Below, one piece after another: positions 1-13,419 of a DNA stretch of 64,000 nt (its first letter is position 1; each line of letters opens with the position of its first letter). Source of the stretch: Pseudomonas sp. AB6 (GTDB lineage: Bacteria > Pseudomonadota > Gammaproteobacteria > Pseudomonadales > Pseudomonadaceae). Under the pieces are notes generated by a model. That model did not search any database. It saw only the letters and a program-made list of their open reading frames with translations, and was not told the origin of the DNA. The stretch spans positions 717,501-781,500 of the forward strand of contig NZ_JAVIWJ010000001.1 of NCBI RefSeq assembly GCF_034314105.1, written 5' to 3'. Position numbers and translations under genes: made by a program.

Positions 1-2062
<2,062 letters not shown>

Positions 2063-2207
2063 ATATAACACCCAAGCAATTTGCGATGAAGCAGATTGAG
2101 GTGTGTGAAGACGACACAACCGAAAATTGGCAAACCCACAGATCTATCACATCCCCATTCGCTGAACCGGGCGTCCTGAAAGGGATACGCGGGTCGGCTA
2201 CCGAATT

Positions 2208-2325
2208 TCTTGACGACCATAGAGCATTGGAACCACCTGATCCCATCCCGAACTCAGTAGTGAAACGATGCATCGCCGATGGTAGTGTGGGGTTTCCCCA
2301 TGTGAGAGTAGGTCATCGTCAAGAT
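2208..2325 (+). rRNA. rrf: 5S ribosomal RNA
   Basis: This has a typical gammaproteobacterial 5S sequence. It begins near TTCTTGACGACCAT, carries the conserved block CCATCCCGAACTCAG at about 2245-2259, and ends near GGTCATCGTCAAG, which pairs with the 5' end. It follows the 23S gene after a spacer of about 145 bases with no tRNA in it, so this is the distal end of an rRNA operon. End positions are good to a few bases. Confidence 0.97.
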
Positions 2326-2335
2326 TAAATTCCAG

Positions 2336-2368
2336 AACCCCTGATCGCTTACGCGTTCAGGGGTTTTG
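2336..2368 (+). terminator. Rho-independent terminator of the rRNA operon
   Basis: The arm AACCCCTGA pairs with TCAGGGGTT around a 12-base loop, followed by TTTTG. It lies 11 bases after the 5S gene, where the rRNA operon should end. Confidence 0.85.
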
Positions 2369-2406
2369 TTTGTGCGCAGAAATAAACCGAGGCAGATCCA
2401 ATCCAT

Positions 2407-2433
2407 AAAAAAACCACCATAAAGGTGGTTTTT
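2407..2433 (-). terminator. Terminator after queD (bidirectional shape)
   Basis: The stem ACCACC/GGTGGT with loop ATAAA is flanked by an A-run on one side and a T-run on the other, so it can work on either strand. On the minus strand it lies 14 bases beyond the queD stop. On the plus strand it would back up the rRNA terminator. Confidence 0.8.
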
Positions 2434-2447
2434 GACTGCTTCCGAAT

Positions 2448-2804
2448 TCAGTCGCCCCGATATTCGCAGCCACTGGTACACGTCTCGTGAATACGAATGG
2501 CCGAGAGTTCTGGGAGTAGAGGCTTCAGCTGCTCCCAGATCCATTTAGCCAACACTTCGCTGGTTGGATTTTCAAGACCCGGAATGTCATTTAGATAATT
2601 GTGATCGAGACGATCGTACAGCGGTTTAAATATCGCTTTGATTTCGGAAAAGTCGCGAATCCAACCGGTATGAGGATCAACCTTGCCAGCCAGATAGACA
2701 GCGACGCGGAATGAGTGTCCATGCAGACGGCCGCACTTATGACCTTCTGGTACATGAGGCAGGCGATGTGCGGATTCAAACGTAAACTCTTTAAAAATTT
2801 CCAC
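2448..2804 (-). CDS. queD: 6-carboxy-5,6,7,8-tetrahydropterin synthase QueD
   Basis: This 118-residue protein of the 6-pyruvoyl-tetrahydropterin synthase family converts dihydroneopterin triphosphate to 6-carboxytetrahydropterin, an early step to the queuosine and 7-deazaguanine precursor preQ0. The zinc ligands are visible as His13, His28 and His30 (LHGHSF). The catalytic set is Cys24 in the HKCGRLHGH stretch, Asp67-His68 and Glu107. Length is normal for bacterial QueD. It stands alone between the rRNA operon and a chemoreceptor gene, with its own terminator. No other queuosine genes are in the window. Confidence 0.95.
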   Translation of the reverse strand: MEIFKEFTFESAHRLPHVPEGHKCGRLHGHSFRVAVYLAGKVDPHTGWIRDFSEIKAIFKPLYDRLDHNYLNDIPGLENPTSEVLAKWIWEQLKPLLPELSAIRIHETCTSGCEYRGD

Positions 2805-3155
2805 AATGCATTGAGCTCTAAAAAGGCATTCGCCAGGGCGAAAAAAGATTAGTAGTCTAGCAGCAATGCTTTACTAGAAGGCTAAGCAATGAGTCACGGC
2901 TTGATGTCCGAAAAAGGGCTAACCCCCGCGCTCAAAAGGCGGTCTCGTGCGCGAATTATTAATGTATGGGCCGTAAATCTGTAGTTGCGGGCCTCACCCT
3001 CGGCTGGTCGTATAGTGACCATTTATATTTTTTTGTACCCATAAATAGCGTTTCTTGACGACCCTGCAGTTGAAGCTCAACTTTTTAACGCTGGGGCCGC
3101 TAACTAGACGAATGTATTGACTAAAACGCTTGACCTTAAATAAGAGTTGAAACTT
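2805..3155. other. Intergenic region, queD to chemoreceptor gene
   Basis: These 351 bases lie between divergent genes. They hold a sigma-28-type promoter (separate entry) for the chemoreceptor gene. I see no convincing promoter for queD, no RNA gene and no further open frame. Confidence 0.6.
3077..3103 (+). promoter_or_regulatory. Sigma-28 (FliA) type promoter of the chemoreceptor gene
   Basis: TCAACTTT, then 11 bases, then GCCGCTAA closely matches the flagellar sigma factor consensus TAAAGTTT-N11-GCCGATAA. The expected transcript start is near 3111, about 45 bases before the ATG. Chemoreceptor genes of pseudomonads are commonly FliA-dependent, which fits. The call rests on the motif alone. 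Confidence 0.65.
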
Positions 3156-4838
3156 ATGCGTCTCAATTTGAAGACCAAAGTGCTGTCGCTGGCTGTGCTG
3201 CCCGTGCTCATTTTCGCGCTAGTCATAAGCGTGACCACCGTCATTATGTTGCAGGATCAAGCCAAAAGAGAAGTTGACGATACCCGCGAGCGACTTCTTA
3301 ACGACGCAAAGGCAAATTTGCAGAATTTCGTCGCGGTAGCGCTGGGTGCAGTCAAGCCCCTTTACGACGCCTCCGCGCAAGGCGATAAGGTGGCCCGCGC
3401 ACAGGTCGTGAAAATGCTCTCGGCAATTTCTTACGGCAAGGATGGCTACTTTTTTGGCTATGATTCGGAAGCCGTACGCCTGTTCAAAGGCAGCAGCTCT
3501 GATGACATAGGTAAAAGCTTCAAAGACGTTCGTGATGCCAACGGCGTCTACTACAACCGAGACTTAGTGGCGGTTGGCAAAGCCGGTACGCATTACTTGC
3601 AGTACTCCTCATCAATGCCCGGTAAATCCCATGAATCCATGCCAAAGTTGGGCTACACCGAGTACCTGCCTAAATGGGATATGGTGGTCGGCTCATCGGT
3701 CAGTTTGGCGGGTATCGACGCCCAAGTGGCGCTTGTCGAGAAGAACGTTGATGATCGCATGCACAGCATGTTGATAAGTATCGTTGGCATTGCCCTGTTA
3801 GTACTGCTCATCATTGCCATCGTCGGCGGCCTATTGGCCGGTACGATTGTACGGCCAATAGGCCTGATGAAAGCCAATCTTGACGACATTGCCTCGGGTG
3901 AGGGAGACCTGACTCGTCGACTAAGCGTTTCAAGTGACGATGAGTTAGGGAAATTAGCAGGTTCTTTCAACCGTTTCGTCGACAAAATTCATGGCTTAGT
4001 GTGCCAAATTGCTGAAATGACCGATCAGTTATCAGGACTGGTAACGGAAGTATCAGACCAAGCTCATCGCTCAGAAAAAGCAATGGACCGTCAACGTCAG
4101 GAAACTGATCAAGTAGCCACCGCCATCAATGAAATGTCTGCGGCCGCACACGAGGTAGCAAAAAGCGCTCAAGGGGCCGCTATTGCCGCTCAGCAAACTG
4201 ATGCGGAGGGGCAGGCAGCAAAGCGCGTTGTGGATGGCAGTATCAAGCAAATTCATGCGCTGGTTAAAGACATCCGCAGCAGTGGCACGTCCCTCGATAG
4301 TCTGCAGAATGATGTCTCTTCGATCGTGAATGTGTTGGGCGTCATTCGCTCTATCGCCGACCAAACCAATTTATTGGCACTTAACGCGGCCATTGAGGCG
4401 GCACGGGCAGGAGAGGCCGGACGGGGGTTTGCGGTCGTTGCTGACGAAGTGCGGGCACTGGCCAGTCGCACCCAGCAGAGCACACAAGAAATTCAGACCA
4501 TGATTGATCGTCTGCAAACCGGCACAAAAGGGGCGGTTGAGGCCATGCGTCGTTCCAGTGAAGCGGGTGATGGCACTTCCGCGCAGGCTAATGAAGCGGG
4601 TGTTTCGCTGGACACCATTGCGACGCTGATCGGCACCATCAACTCGATGAACGCGCAGATTGCTAGCGCCGCTGATGAGCAAACCGCTGTGGCCGAAGAA
4701 ATCAACCGCAGTGTGCACCAGATCGCTGAGGCGGTAGACAGCGTTGCTGACCAGACCCAACAAAGTGCACAAACGTCCCGTAATCTTGCAGACCTCGGAC
4801 AACGACTTGGTAAGCTCGTCGGCCAATTTCGTATTTGA
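3156..4838 (+). CDS. Methyl-accepting chemotaxis protein with single Cache domain
   Basis: This is a 560-residue transducer. A first membrane helix (about 10-32) is followed by a periplasmic single-Cache (sCache_2-like) domain (about 33-190, with the [10 protein letters not shown] motif). A second helix (about 205-228), a HAMP domain (about 230-282) and the cytoplasmic signalling domain come next. The last has the invariant tip [20 protein letters not shown]. No C-terminal CheR-binding pentapeptide is seen. ATG 3156 is preferred over the in-frame TTG at 3147 because TAAGAG lies 9 bases upstream of the ATG. A C4-dicarboxylate receptor (CtpM, PA2652 in PAO1) sits near nuo in P. aeruginosa and could be the orthologue, but the ligand cannot be read from sequence here. 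Confidence 0.93.
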   Translation: MRLNLKTKVLSLAVLPVLIFALVISVTTVIMLQDQAKREVDDTRERLLNDAKANLQNFVAVALGAVKPLYDASAQGDKVARAQVVKMLSAISYGKDGYFFGYDSEAVRLFKGSSSDDIGKSFKDVRDANGVYYNRDLVAVGKAGTHYLQYSSSMPGKSHESMPKLGYTEYLPKWDMVVGSSVSLAGIDAQVALVEKNVDDRMHSMLISIVGIALLVLLIIAIVGGLLAGTIVRPIGLMKANLDDIASGEGDLTRRLSVSSDDELGKLAGSFNRFVDKIHGLVCQIAEMTDQLSGLVTEVSDQAHRSEKAMDRQRQETDQVATAINEMSAAAHEVAKSAQGAAIAAQQTDAEGQAAKRVVDGSIKQIHALVKDIRSSGTSLDSLQNDVSSIVNVLGVIRSIADQTNLLALNAAIEAARAGEAGRGFAVVADEVRALASRTQQSTQEIQTMIDRLQTGTKGAVEAMRRSSEAGDGTSAQANEAGVSLDTIATLIGTINSMNAQIASAADEQTAVAEEINRSVHQIAEAVDSVADQTQQSAQTSRNLADLGQRLGKLVGQFRI

Positions 4839-5003
4839 TTTTATTTGGGTAGCGCCGCAATGGTTCTACCCATGCCTTATTGGTTATTTTGTGTCGTTTC
4901 TCCTACCGTCCAGGGACAGTACAAAGCTACGGCACTCGCTCGAAGATTGGCTGACTAAACAGTAAGTCGCATTTGTGCGGAGTCTTACTGACATGGATCG
5001 GAC

Positions 5004-6068
5004 ATGAACGAAACCACGCTGCAACACAAAACCTTCCTGGTGCTGATGGTAGTAGTCACCATCGCTTTTATTTGGATTTTGATGCCGTTTTATGGTGCGG
5101 TCTTTTGGGCTGTGATTCTCGGCATCATCTTCGCGCCTCTGCAACGACGGTTGCTGATGAAGTTTGGCTGGCAACGCAACCTGACATCGCTGTGTACCTT
5201 GACCGTATGCCTGCTAATCGCAATTTTGCCGGTCATCATTATCAGCACCTTGCTGGTTCAAGAAGGAGCCATGGTTTATAACAACATCGAGAGTGGGCAA
5301 TTGGACATTGCCAAATACCTGGCGCATTTCAAAGACGCGTTGCCGCCGTACTTCAGGCACTTGCTCGACCGGGTTGGAATGGGTGACCTTAATAGCTTGC
5401 GGGATAAAATCGTCAAGGTATCCATGGAAGGTAGCCAATACTTGGCGACCCAGGCATTCAGCTTCGGTCAGGGCACGTTCAACTTTGTGATCAGCTTTTT
5501 CATCATGCTGTACTTGCTGTTTTTCTTCCTGCGCGACGGGCATGACCTGGTCCGTAGAATTCGTCTGGCTATCCCACTGGCAGAGCCGCAAAAGCGCCGG
5601 TTACAACTCAAGTTCAATCGGGTTGTGCGGGCTACGGTGAAAGGTAACGTCGTCATGGCGGTGGTTCAGGGGGTGTTAGGTGGACTCATCTTCTGGGTCC
5701 TCGATATTCCCAGCGCCTTGCTGTGGGCCGTGTTGATGGCCTTTCTTTCATTATTGCCAGCGGTGGGGGCGGGTATCGTCTGGGCGCCAGTGGCTGCTTA
5801 CTTCTTGCTCAGCGGCCTGATTTGGCAGGGGGTGGTGCTTACGTTGTTTGGTATATTCGTCATCGGCTTGGTGGACACCGTATTGCGCCCGATTCTGGTG
5901 GGTAAGGACACGCGGATGCCGGACTACTTGATCCTGATTTCGACTCTAGGCGGTATGGCGGTCTTCGGGATTAACGGGTTTGTTATAGGGCCGATGGTTG
6001 CCGCTTTGTTCATGTCTACGTGGGCTCTGTTCACCGAGGCGAAACAAACCGTGCGTCTGCCCGGATAG
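5004..6068 (+). CDS. AI-2E (PerM/YdiK) family membrane permease
   Basis: This 354-residue protein belongs to the AI-2E/UPF0118 permease family. Paired hydrophobic helices lie at about 10-35 and 60-85, a hydrophilic stretch at about 90-145, and a cluster of helices at about 150-175 and 205-340. Family members export small molecules or ions in a few studied cases (TqsA, PerM), but the substrate of this one is unknown. Start ATG 5004 gives the usual family length, and the ribosome binding site is weak. A gap of 165 bases with a hairpin at 4847-4871 (GGGTAG/CTACCC) separates it from the chemoreceptor gene. A terminator follows directly. Confidence 0.85.
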   Translation: MNETTLQHKTFLVLMVVVTIAFIWILMPFYGAVFWAVILGIIFAPLQRRLLMKFGWQRNLTSLCTLTVCLLIAILPVIIISTLLVQEGAMVYNNIESGQLDIAKYLAHFKDALPPYFRHLLDRVGMGDLNSLRDKIVKVSMEGSQYLATQAFSFGQGTFNFVISFFIMLYLLFFFLRDGHDLVRRIRLAIPLAEPQKRRLQLKFNRVVRATVKGNVVMAVVQGVLGGLIFWVLDIPSALLWAVLMAFLSLLPAVGAGIVWAPVAAYFLLSGLIWQGVVLTLFGIFVIGLVDTVLRPILVGKDTRMPDYLILISTLGGMAVFGINGFVIGPMVAALFMSTWALFTEAKQTVRLPG

Positions 6069-6084
6069 CGTTCCAGCAGCCAAT

Positions 6085-6113
6085 AAAAAGCCCTGCATTG
6101 CAGGGCATTTTTT
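6085..6113. terminator. Bidirectional terminator between permease and nuoN
   Basis: The stem AAAAAGCCCTGC/GCAGGGCATTTTTT has a very short loop. A- and T-runs on both sides let it serve the plus-strand permease and the minus-strand nuo operon, which converge here. Confidence 0.88.
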
Positions 6114-6128
6114 GTAGGTGCGTCCCAA

Positions 6129-7598
6129 TCAGCTAAGCAGTTGCAAGCCGGCGTGATGCACCATGTCCAGCAACGGTTGTGGGTACACGCCGAGGATGAA
6201 CGCCAACACCGCGATTACCAGCAGCATCACGCCGCCAGTACGTTGTGCCCAGTTGAACGGGGCATCGTGACGGTGCAGGGTAGGTTCCACCAGAAACAGC
6301 GTGACCATCACTCGCAGGTAATAGAACAGGCCGATGGCGCTACCAATCACTAGCGTACCGGTCAACCACCACAGGTGCGATTCGACACCGGTGGCGATGA
6401 TGTAGAACTTACCAATGAAGCCAACCGTCAGTGGGATACCCGCCAGCGACAGCATCATTACGGTCATCACTGCCGTCAGGTACGGACGCCGCCAGAACAG
6501 ACCACGGAATTCGAACAGCGCGTCGGCATCGCGACCGCTGTAAGGCGAGGACATCAACGTCACGACACCGAAAGCGCCCAAGGTCGTAATGACATACGTC
6601 ACCAGGTAAACACCTATGGCTTCGACAGCAATGCCCTTGCTGGCCACCAACGCGATCATCAGATAACCGAAGTGAGCGATGGACGAGTAGCCCAGCAGTC
6701 GCTTGAGGTTGGTCTGAGTCAACGCCAGTAAGTTACCGATCAGGATCGACGCAACGGCAATCACCGCCATCACCGTGTACAGCACACCGCTGCCGGCCGC
6801 CGGTGAGATCTGGAACAGACGGACCAGCACCGCGAACACCGCAACTTTACTCGCGGTTGCCAGGAACGCCGCTACCGGGGCAGGGGCACCTTCGTACACG
6901 TCCGGGGTCCACAAGTGGAACGGCACCAGCGACAGTTTGAACGCCAAGCCGATCAACATCATCGCCAAGCCCATCTGGGCGATCGGGCTAGGCAGACCGG
7001 TAGCCGCCAACGCGTGGCCGATACCGCTGAAGCTCAACGAACCCGCTTCGGCATACAACAGCGCCATGCCGAACAGCAGAAACGCAGAACCGGCAGCCGA
7101 CAACACCATGTACTTGATGCCGCCTTCGAGAGAACGCTTGTTGAAGAAGGCGTAAGCGACCAAACCGTAAACCGGTACCGACAGCAGTTCGAGGCCGATA
7201 AACAAGCTTGCCAAGTGTTGCGCGCTGACCAATACCAAGCCACCGGCCGCAGCCATCAGGATCAGCAGGTAAAGTTCTTCTCGGTTACCCGGATAACCTG
7301 TGGACTTCTCGCCCAGATAAGCATGAGCCAAAGTGACACAGGCCAGCGTAGACGCCAGGATTAGGGCCATGTAAAGGCAAGCAAAATTATCGATCTGCAA
7401 CAGCGGCGTGACCGCCAGCGGCGCTACTTTCAGTGCCGGGTAAATTGAAAGCAGCGCAAGATTGAGGCCACCCACGGTGAGCAGAAAGGTCTGCGAGTGA
7501 TTGCGACGCCATGCGATGCCCAACATCACCACAACGGCGGTGAGGCTGGTAATCAGCAGCGGCGCAAGCGCAATAAAGTGTTGAATCGTAAGGTCCAT
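6129..7598 (-). CDS. nuoN: NADH-quinone oxidoreductase subunit N
   Basis: Last gene of the nuo operon, 489 residues, almost wholly hydrophobic with about 14 membrane helices. It is one of the three antiporter-like proton-pumping subunits of complex I (NuoL/M/N). Conserved features are the central Lys/His-rich helices and the stretch [18 protein letters not shown] typical of the family. The start is ATG 7598 (MDLTIQHF), with AAGAG upstream and 7 bases after the nuoM stop. A longer reading to 7661 would run into nuoM. It is followed by the terminator at 6085-6113. Confidence 0.97.
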   Translation of the reverse strand: MDLTIQHFIALAPLLITSLTAVVVMLGIAWRRNHSQTFLLTVGGLNLALLSIYPALKVAPLAVTPLLQIDNFACLYMALILASTLACVTLAHAYLGEKSTGYPGNREELYLLILMAAAGGLVLVSAQHLASLFIGLELLSVPVYGLVAYAFFNKRSLEGGIKYMVLSAAGSAFLLFGMALLYAEAGSLSFSGIGHALAATGLPSPIAQMGLAMMLIGLAFKLSLVPFHLWTPDVYEGAPAPVAAFLATASKVAVFAVLVRLFQISPAAGSGVLYTVMAVIAVASILIGNLLALTQTNLKRLLGYSSIAHFGYLMIALVASKGIAVEAIGVYLVTYVITTLGAFGVVTLMSSPYSGRDADALFEFRGLFWRRPYLTAVMTVMMLSLAGIPLTVGFIGKFYIIATGVESHLWWLTGTLVIGSAIGLFYYLRVMVTLFLVEPTLHRHDAPFNWAQRTGGVMLLVIAVLAFILGVYPQPLLDMVHHAGLQLLS

Positions 7599-7605
7599 AG
7601 CGCTC

Positions 7606-9138
7606 TTACCGTGCCGAAGCAAGTTGAGTGAAGGCGATGCCAAGCCATTGCTGCACGCCATGCATCGTGGCAGCAGAGGTGTCGAGGAACGGTTGTGGGT
7701 ATACGCCGATGTATACCAGCAATGCCGCTAAGCCGAGCACCATGAGCAGCTCGCGTGCGTCCATACCGTGCAAGACTTCTTCCGACTTGGAAGGGCCGAA
7801 ATAGGCACGGTGGATCATGATCAACGAGTAGACCGAACCGAACACCAGGCCCGCCGTTGCTATGCCGGTGATCCAAGGGGAGTGGACGAAAGTGCCGATC
7901 AGAATGAGGAACTCCCCGACAAAATTACCGGTACCGGGCAGGCCGAGCGACGCGGCAGCGAAGAACAGGCTGATAGCCGGCAAGTAAGCTATGCGCGACC
8001 AGATACCCCCCATTTCACGCATGTCACGGGTGTGCAGACGTTCGTACAACTGGCCGCTGAGAATAAACAAGGCGGCTGCCGAAACACCGTGAGCAAGCAT
8101 CTGAATCACGGCGCCTTGCAGCGCCTGCTGGCTGCCGGAATAAATCCCGATCAGTACGAAACCCATATGCGACACGCTGGAGAACGCAATCAGGCGCTTG
8201 ATATCGGTTTGGGCGAACGCAAGGAACGCGCCATAGAAGATACCGATCAGGCCCAGCGTCATGGCAATGGGGGCAAACTCTGCCGAAGCATTGGGAAACA
8301 GCGGCAGAGCGAAGCGCAGTAGGCCATAGGCTGCCGTCTTCAACAGAATACCGGCAAGGTCAACAGAACCTGCGGTCGGAGCCTGTGCGTGGGCATCCGG
8401 CAGCCAGGAGTGGAACGGCACCACCGGCAGTTTCACCGCAAACGCGACGAAGAAGCCCAGCATCAGGATGTATTCAGTGCCCGGTGCCAGTTTGGTTTTC
8501 AACAATTGGGTGTAATCAAAGGTGATCACCCCGGTACTGTTGAAGTGGACCATCACCAAGCCGAGGATCGCCACCAACATGATCAAGCCGCTGGCCTGAG
8601 TGAAGATGAAGAACTTGGTCGCTGCGTAGATTCGGGTTTTCTTGCCGTCTGACGAACTATGACCCCAAAGCGCGATGAGGAAATACATCGGCACCAGCAT
8701 CATTTCCCAGAAGAAGAAGAACATGAACAGGTCGATAGCGAGGAATACGCCAATCACACCGCCCAGAATCCACATCAGGTTGAGGTGGAAGAAACCGACG
8801 TTACGTTGGATCTCCTTCCACGAACACAGCACCGACAAGATACCGAGCATGCCGGTCAACAGCACCATCAGCAGCGACAAGCCATCGAGCGCCAAATGCA
8901 CGCTGATGCCGAAGCGGGCGATCCACTGCTGCTTGAATTCAACTGCCCACGTAGGATCGACGCCGGGCGCCGGGGCAAAATGGAAGTCACCGGTGCCCCA
9001 CAGCCAAAGGCCGAGAGCAAGTTCCAGAGACATGGTCAGTAGCGCGATCCAACGTGGCAGGGTGGCGCCGAAGCGCTCACCTTGCCAACACAGCAGGCCA
9101 CCGATAAAGGGGATCAGGATTAGCCAAGGCAGAATCAT
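7606..9138 (-). CDS. nuoM: NADH-quinone oxidoreductase subunit M
   Basis: 510 residues, second antiporter-like proton channel of complex I in the membrane arm. The conserved motif [20 protein letters not shown] and the [15 protein letters not shown] motif (discontinuous half helix with the key lysine) are present. Length matches the E. coli subunit (509). It follows nuoL after 39 bases, with GAAAGGAAATG just before the ATG. Confidence 0.97.
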   Translation of the reverse strand: MILPWLILIPFIGGLLCWQGERFGATLPRWIALLTMSLELALGLWLWGTGDFHFAPAPGVDPTWAVEFKQQWIARFGISVHLALDGLSLLMVLLTGMLGILSVLCSWKEIQRNVGFFHLNLMWILGGVIGVFLAIDLFMFFFFWEMMLVPMYFLIALWGHSSSDGKKTRIYAATKFFIFTQASGLIMLVAILGLVMVHFNSTGVITFDYTQLLKTKLAPGTEYILMLGFFVAFAVKLPVVPFHSWLPDAHAQAPTAGSVDLAGILLKTAAYGLLRFALPLFPNASAEFAPIAMTLGLIGIFYGAFLAFAQTDIKRLIAFSSVSHMGFVLIGIYSGSQQALQGAVIQMLAHGVSAAALFILSGQLYERLHTRDMREMGGIWSRIAYLPAISLFFAAASLGLPGTGNFVGEFLILIGTFVHSPWITGIATAGLVFGSVYSLIMIHRAYFGPSKSEEVLHGMDARELLMVLGLAALLVYIGVYPQPFLDTSAATMHGVQQWLGIAFTQLASAR

Positions 9139-9177
9139 GACGGGCTCATTTCCTTTCGCAAATTCGCAAGGTTCATA

Positions 9178-11031
9178 TCAGACCGCAACCAGCACGATGG
9201 CGCCGAGCACCAATACAGCGCCTGCAGCCATTGAAGCAGCGTACCAACGCAATTGACCGGTCTCGGTGCGGCTCATGGCGGTGTTGCCGCCTTTAACCAC
9301 TCGCGGGATCAAGCCAATCATGTGGTCGAGCGGGTCTTTGCGCAGCACGTGGCTGATCATCAGATACGGCTTGACGAAGAGTTTGTCGTATAACCAATCG
9401 AAGCCCCATGCGGCGAACCACCAGGCTGACAGGAAACGCCCCAGCTCGCTTTTAGCAACGGCCGTTGCAATGCGGCGCTTGCCGAGGAACAGCATCGCCG
9501 CCAGCAGAATACCGGCCAGGGCGATGGCGCCCGAGGCGATTTCCAAACTGTCTTTGGCAGCGCCACCGGCATGCCCAACGCTTTGCGGCAGCACGCTGGC
9601 CAGCGGTGGAGTGATAAGCGCGCCGACGAAGGTCGACAGCACAATCAGCACCGACAGCGGCAACCAATGCGCAATGCCTTTACCAGCGTGCGCTTCAGTT
9701 TTCGCTTCACCGTGGAAGGCAATAAAGATCAGACGGAAGGTGTACAGCGACGTCATAAACGCCCCGAACAAACCGGCATACAGGAGCCCGTGATTACCGC
9801 TGGCGAACGCTTCCCAAAGAATTTCATCCTTGGAGTAGAAGCCCGCGGTGATCAGAGGCAGAGCCGACAACGCGGCGCCGCCCACGATAAAACTGGTGTA
9901 AGCCAGCGGCAGCTTTTTCCACAGACCGCCCATCTTGAAGATGTTTTGTTCGTGGTGGCAGGCAACGATCACCGAGCCGGACGCAAGGAATAGCAGCGCC
10001 TTGAAGAACGCGTGGGTCATCAGGTGGAAAATCGCACCCTCCCAAGCACCAACGCCCAACGCCAGGAACATGTAGCCGATTTGGCTCATGGTCGAGTACG
10101 CCAGGATACGTTTGATGTCGGTTTGGACCAGCGCCGCAAAACTCGCCAACACCAGCGTGACACCACCAACGATACCGACCAAGTGCAGAACGTTCGGTGC
10201 CAGCTCGAACAGACCGTGGGTCCGGGCTATCAGATAAACACCGGCAGTCACCATGGTTGCCGCGTGGATCAACGCAGAAACCGGGGTCGGGCCTGCCATC
10301 GCATCCGCCAGCCAGGTTTGCAACGGCAGTTGTGCGGATTTACCCACTGCACCGCCGAGCAGCATCAAGGTGGCAAATACGATCCAGAAATCGCCAGTGG
10401 TGAAGTGCTGTGGTGCACGGACCAGCAGTTCCTGAATATTCAAGGTTCCCAATTGCTGGAACAGGATGAACAAACCGATGGCCATGAAGACGTCGCCGAT
10501 TCGGGTCACGATAAAAGCTTTTAGAGCGGCATTACCGTTGTTACGGTTGCTGTAGTAGAACCCGATCAACAGATAGCTGCACAGTCCTACGCCTTCCCAG
10601 CCCAGATACAGGAACATCAGGTTATCGCCGAGGATCAGGAACAGCATGCTGGCGATAAACAGGTTGGTGTAAGCGAAGAAGCGCGAGTAACCGGCCTCAC
10701 CGCGCATGTACCAGGACGCGAACACGTGAATCAGGAATCCAACGCCAACCACCACGCCCAACATGGTGACCGCCAGGCCATCCAGGTACAGGGCGAAGTT
10801 GGGTTCCAGACCATCCACCGACATCCAGCGCCACAGTACGTAGGTGACATGGCCACCCTCAGGCGGTGAAACGTTGAACTGGAAGATGACCCAGGCGGCA
10901 ACAATAGCCGACAAGCCGATAGAGCCAACGCCAATCAGCGCGGCCAGATTTTCGGAGATTTTCCCGCGAGAAAACGACAGCAGCAGGAAACCAATGAGGG
11001 GGAATACGAATGTCAGAAAGAGAAGGTTCAT
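9178..11031 (-). CDS. nuoL: NADH-quinone oxidoreductase subunit L
   Basis: 617 residues, the most distal antiporter-like subunit, with the long amphipathic lateral helix near the C terminus. Family signatures are visible: [20 protein letters not shown] and [20 protein letters not shown] 11031 (MNLLFLTF) is chosen because it overlaps the nuoK stop by four bases. Longer in-frame readings run through nuoK in another frame and are not credible. Confidence 0.97.
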   Translation of the reverse strand: MNLLFLTFVFPLIGFLLLSFSRGKISENLAALIGVGSIGLSAIVAAWVIFQFNVSPPEGGHVTYVLWRWMSVDGLEPNFALYLDGLAVTMLGVVVGVGFLIHVFASWYMRGEAGYSRFFAYTNLFIASMLFLILGDNLMFLYLGWEGVGLCSYLLIGFYYSNRNNGNAALKAFIVTRIGDVFMAIGLFILFQQLGTLNIQELLVRAPQHFTTGDFWIVFATLMLLGGAVGKSAQLPLQTWLADAMAGPTPVSALIHAATMVTAGVYLIARTHGLFELAPNVLHLVGIVGGVTLVLASFAALVQTDIKRILAYSTMSQIGYMFLALGVGAWEGAIFHLMTHAFFKALLFLASGSVIVACHHEQNIFKMGGLWKKLPLAYTSFIVGGAALSALPLITAGFYSKDEILWEAFASGNHGLLYAGLFGAFMTSLYTFRLIFIAFHGEAKTEAHAGKGIAHWLPLSVLIVLSTFVGALITPPLASVLPQSVGHAGGAAKDSLEIASGAIALAGILLAAMLFLGKRRIATAVAKSELGRFLSAWWFAAWGFDWLYDKLFVKPYLMISHVLRKDPLDHMIGLIPRVVKGGNTAMSRTETGQLRWYAASMAAGAVLVLGAIVLVAV

Positions 11032-11336
11032 CCGCGCATCTCGCTGGCAGCGTCGATATCGAGAGTGTGGAAGCGGCGATACAACTGCATCAGGATCGCC
11101 AGACCAATACTGGCCTCGGCGGCCGCAAGGCTGATCACCAGAATGAACATGATCTGTCCATCCGGCTGTGCCCAACGGCTGCCGGCGACGACGAAGGCCA
11201 GCGCTGACGCGTTCATCATGATCTCCAGGCTCATCAGCACGAAGAGAATGTTGCGCCGCACCATCAGGCCGACCAGGCCAAGGCAGAACAGGATGCCGGC
11301 AACCGCCAGACCATGCTCTAGAGGTATTGCATTCAT
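11028..11336 (-). CDS. nuoK: NADH-quinone oxidoreductase subunit K
   Basis: 102 residues with three membrane helices, homologous to MrpC and mitochondrial ND4L. The glutamates within helices that carry protons ([10 protein letters not shown] and [11 protein letters not shown]) are present. It overlaps nuoJ and nuoL by four bases each (ATGA), so translation of the three genes is probably coupled. Confidence 0.96.
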   Translation of the reverse strand: MNAIPLEHGLAVAGILFCLGLVGLMVRRNILFVLMSLEIMMNASALAFVVAGSRWAQPDGQIMFILVISLAAAEASIGLAILMQLYRRFHTLDIDAASEMRG

Positions 11337-11842
11337 GGCTTAGCTCCTTCGCTCTCACTGCGGCCAAGATGGAATGCCGTCACCGCTGCTGCGAGCAGCA
11401 GCATGGAGGCCAGTTCAACCACCAGCAGGTAAGGACCGAACAGGCTAATGCCCACGGCTTTGGCGTCTACAGTGGTGTGCCCGATGGCGGCGCCGGTGGA
11501 ATTGTTGAACAGCACATACAGCAATTCAGCCAACAACAAAACGCCGAGAATAACCGGCCCCGTCCAGATGCCGGGCTTGAGCCAGACACGTTCTTGCTGC
11601 ACCGAGGCAGGCCCCAGGTTCAGCATCATCACCACAAACACGAACAGGACCATGATGGCGCCAGCGTAAGCGATAACTTCCAAAACCCCGGCAAACGGCG
11701 CGCCGAGGCTGAAAAACGTCATTGCCACGGCAATCAGCGAAATGATCAGGTAGAGCAGGGCGTGCACCGGGTTAGTGTTGGTGATCACCCGAAGGGTGGA
11801 CACAACAGCGACGCCGGACGCGAAATAGAAAGCGAATTCCAT
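11333..11842 (-). CDS. nuoJ: NADH-quinone oxidoreductase subunit J
   Basis: 169 residues, five predicted membrane helices, ND6 homologue in the membrane arm of complex I. The conserved third helix with [20 protein letters not shown] carries the pi-bulge region known from ND6. It starts 9 bases after the nuoI stop and overlaps nuoK by four bases. Confidence 0.96.
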   Translation of the reverse strand: MEFAFYFASGVAVVSTLRVITNTNPVHALLYLIISLIAVAMTFFSLGAPFAGVLEVIAYAGAIMVLFVFVVMMLNLGPASVQQERVWLKPGIWTGPVILGVLLLAELLYVLFNNSTGAAIGHTTVDAKAVGISLFGPYLLVVELASMLLLAAAVTAFHLGRSESEGAKP

Positions 11843-11851
11843 CTTTCTTCC

Positions 11852-12400
11852 TTAAGGCAGCAAGCTCTTCACGTTGATCGGCTGGGCTTCATTCTGCGCG
11901 GAGCCTTTAGGCTTACCGGCGATGGCCATACCGGCAACGCGATAGAAGTTGTAATCAGGGTTTTTACCAGGGCCGGAGATCAATAAATCTTCCTTCTCGT
12001 AAACCAGATCCTGACGTTTGAACTCGGCCATTTCGAAATCCGGTGTCAGCTGGATCGCAGTGGTCGGGCAGGCTTCCTCGCAGAGGCCACAGAAAATGCA
12101 GCGCGAGAAGTTGATGCGGAAAAACTCCGGATACCAGCGACCGTCGTCGGTCTCGGCTTTTTGCAACGATATACAGCCGACCGGACAAGCCACGGCGCAC
12201 AGGTTGCACGCTACACAACGTTCTTCGCCGTCAGGGTCGCGGGTCAGGACGATACGGCCACGGTAGCGGGGCGGCAGGTACACCGGTTCTTCCGGGTATT
12301 GCAATGTGTCGCGCTTGCGGAATGCATGTGAGAACACCATCACCAGGCTGCGAAGCTGGGTGTAGGTGCCATGCACGATGCCAATTAGATACTTGAGCAT
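11852..12400 (-). CDS. nuoI: NADH-quinone oxidoreductase subunit I
   Basis: 182 residues, peripheral-arm ferredoxin-like subunit. Two CxxCxxCxxxCP motifs ([12 protein letters not shown] at about 60-71 and [12 protein letters not shown] at about 99-110) bind clusters N6a and N6b, which pass electrons from NuoG towards NuoB. The amphipathic N-terminal helix attaches it to NuoH. It is 11 bases downstream of nuoH. Confidence 0.97.
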   Translation of the reverse strand: MLKYLIGIVHGTYTQLRSLVMVFSHAFRKRDTLQYPEEPVYLPPRYRGRIVLTRDPDGEERCVACNLCAVACPVGCISLQKAETDDGRWYPEFFRINFSRCIFCGLCEEACPTTAIQLTPDFEMAEFKRQDLVYEKEDLLISGPGKNPDYNFYRVAGMAIAGKPKGSAQNEAQPINVKSLLP

Positions 12401-12411
12401 GGGTTATATCC

Positions 12412-13419
12412 TCACTGAACCGCGCCAGCGGGCGTGTTTAACAACACGATCGCAGCGGTCACCAACAAATTGATCAGGGTCAGCGGCAGGCAGAATTTCC
12501 AGCTGAAATCCATCACCTGGTCATACCGTGGGCGCGGAATAGAAGCACGCAACAGAATGAACAGCATGATGAAGAACCCGGTCTTCAAGGCGAACCAAAT
12601 AAAAGACAGCGAAGGCAGAATGTTGAACGGACCATGCCAGCCGCCGAAGAACAGGGTCACCAACAATGCCGAGATCAGCACAATGCCGATGTACTCACCG
12701 ACAAAGAACATGCCCCACTTCATACCTGCATATTCGATGTGGTAACCGTCGGCCAGTTCCTGTTCGGCTTCCGGTTGGTCGAACGGGTGACGGTGAGTCA
12801 CGGCGACGCCAGCGATGAAGAAGGTACAGAAGCCAAAGAACTGCGGAATGATGAACCACAGGTGTTGGGCTTGGTACTGGACAATATCGCCCATGTTGAA
12901 CGAGCCGACCTGCACCACGATACCCATCAACGACAGGCCCATGAATACTTCATAGGACACCGTCTGGGCCGAAGCCCTTAGGCTGCCGAGCAAGGCAAAC
13001 TTGTTATTGCTCGACCAGCCAGCAAACAACACCGCGTAGACGGACAGACCGGCCATGGCGAAGAAGAACAGGATGCCGATGTTCAGGTCAGCAATGACCC
13101 AGCTTTCGGTGACCGGGATAATCGCGAAGGCGATCAACAAGGCACTCATGGCCACTACCGGGGCCAAGGTGAAAATCACCTTGTCGGCGAACGGCGGTGT
13201 CCAGTCTTCCTTGAAGAACATCTTGATCATGTCGGCAGCGATTTGGAACGCACCGAATGGGCCTACTCGGTTCGGACCGTAACGGTCTTGCCAAAGGGCG
13301 AGCAAACGACGCTCGACCCAGCTCAGCAGTGCGCCACTGACCACCACGGCCAACAGAATCACAATGGCTTTGACGACCGCGATGATCGAGTCGATCACGA
13401 CAGGGGTAAACCAAGTCAT
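12412..13419 (-). CDS. nuoH: NADH-quinone oxidoreductase subunit H
   Basis: 335 residues, eight predicted membrane helices, ND1 homologue. It forms the quinone entry channel and the junction with the peripheral arm. Conserved features are the [19 protein letters not shown] segment near residue 35 and the acidic loop [20 protein letters not shown]. It overlaps nuoG by four bases (ATGA). Confidence 0.97.
   Translation of the reverse strand: MTWFTPVVIDSIIAVVKAIVILLAVVVSGALLSWVERRLLALWQDRYGPNRVGPFGAFQIAADMIKMFFKEDWTPPFADKVIFTLAPVVAMSALLIAFAIIPVTESWVIADLNIGILFFFAMAGLSVYAVLFAGWSSNNKFALLGSLRASAQTVSYEVFMGLSLMGIVVQVGSFNMGDIVQYQAQHLWFIIPQFFGFCTFFIAGVAVTHRHPFDQPEAEQELADGYHIEYAGMKWGMFFVGEYIGIVLISALLVTLFFGGWHGPFNILPSLSFIWFALKTGFFIMLFILLRASIPRPRYDQVMDFSWKFCLPLTLINLLVTAAIVLLNTPAGAVQ

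Noticed and set aside
11327..11986. 219-codon plus-strand frame opposite nuoJ and nuoI
   Set aside because: His/Gln-rich antisense reading of membrane protein genes; not a plausible protein.
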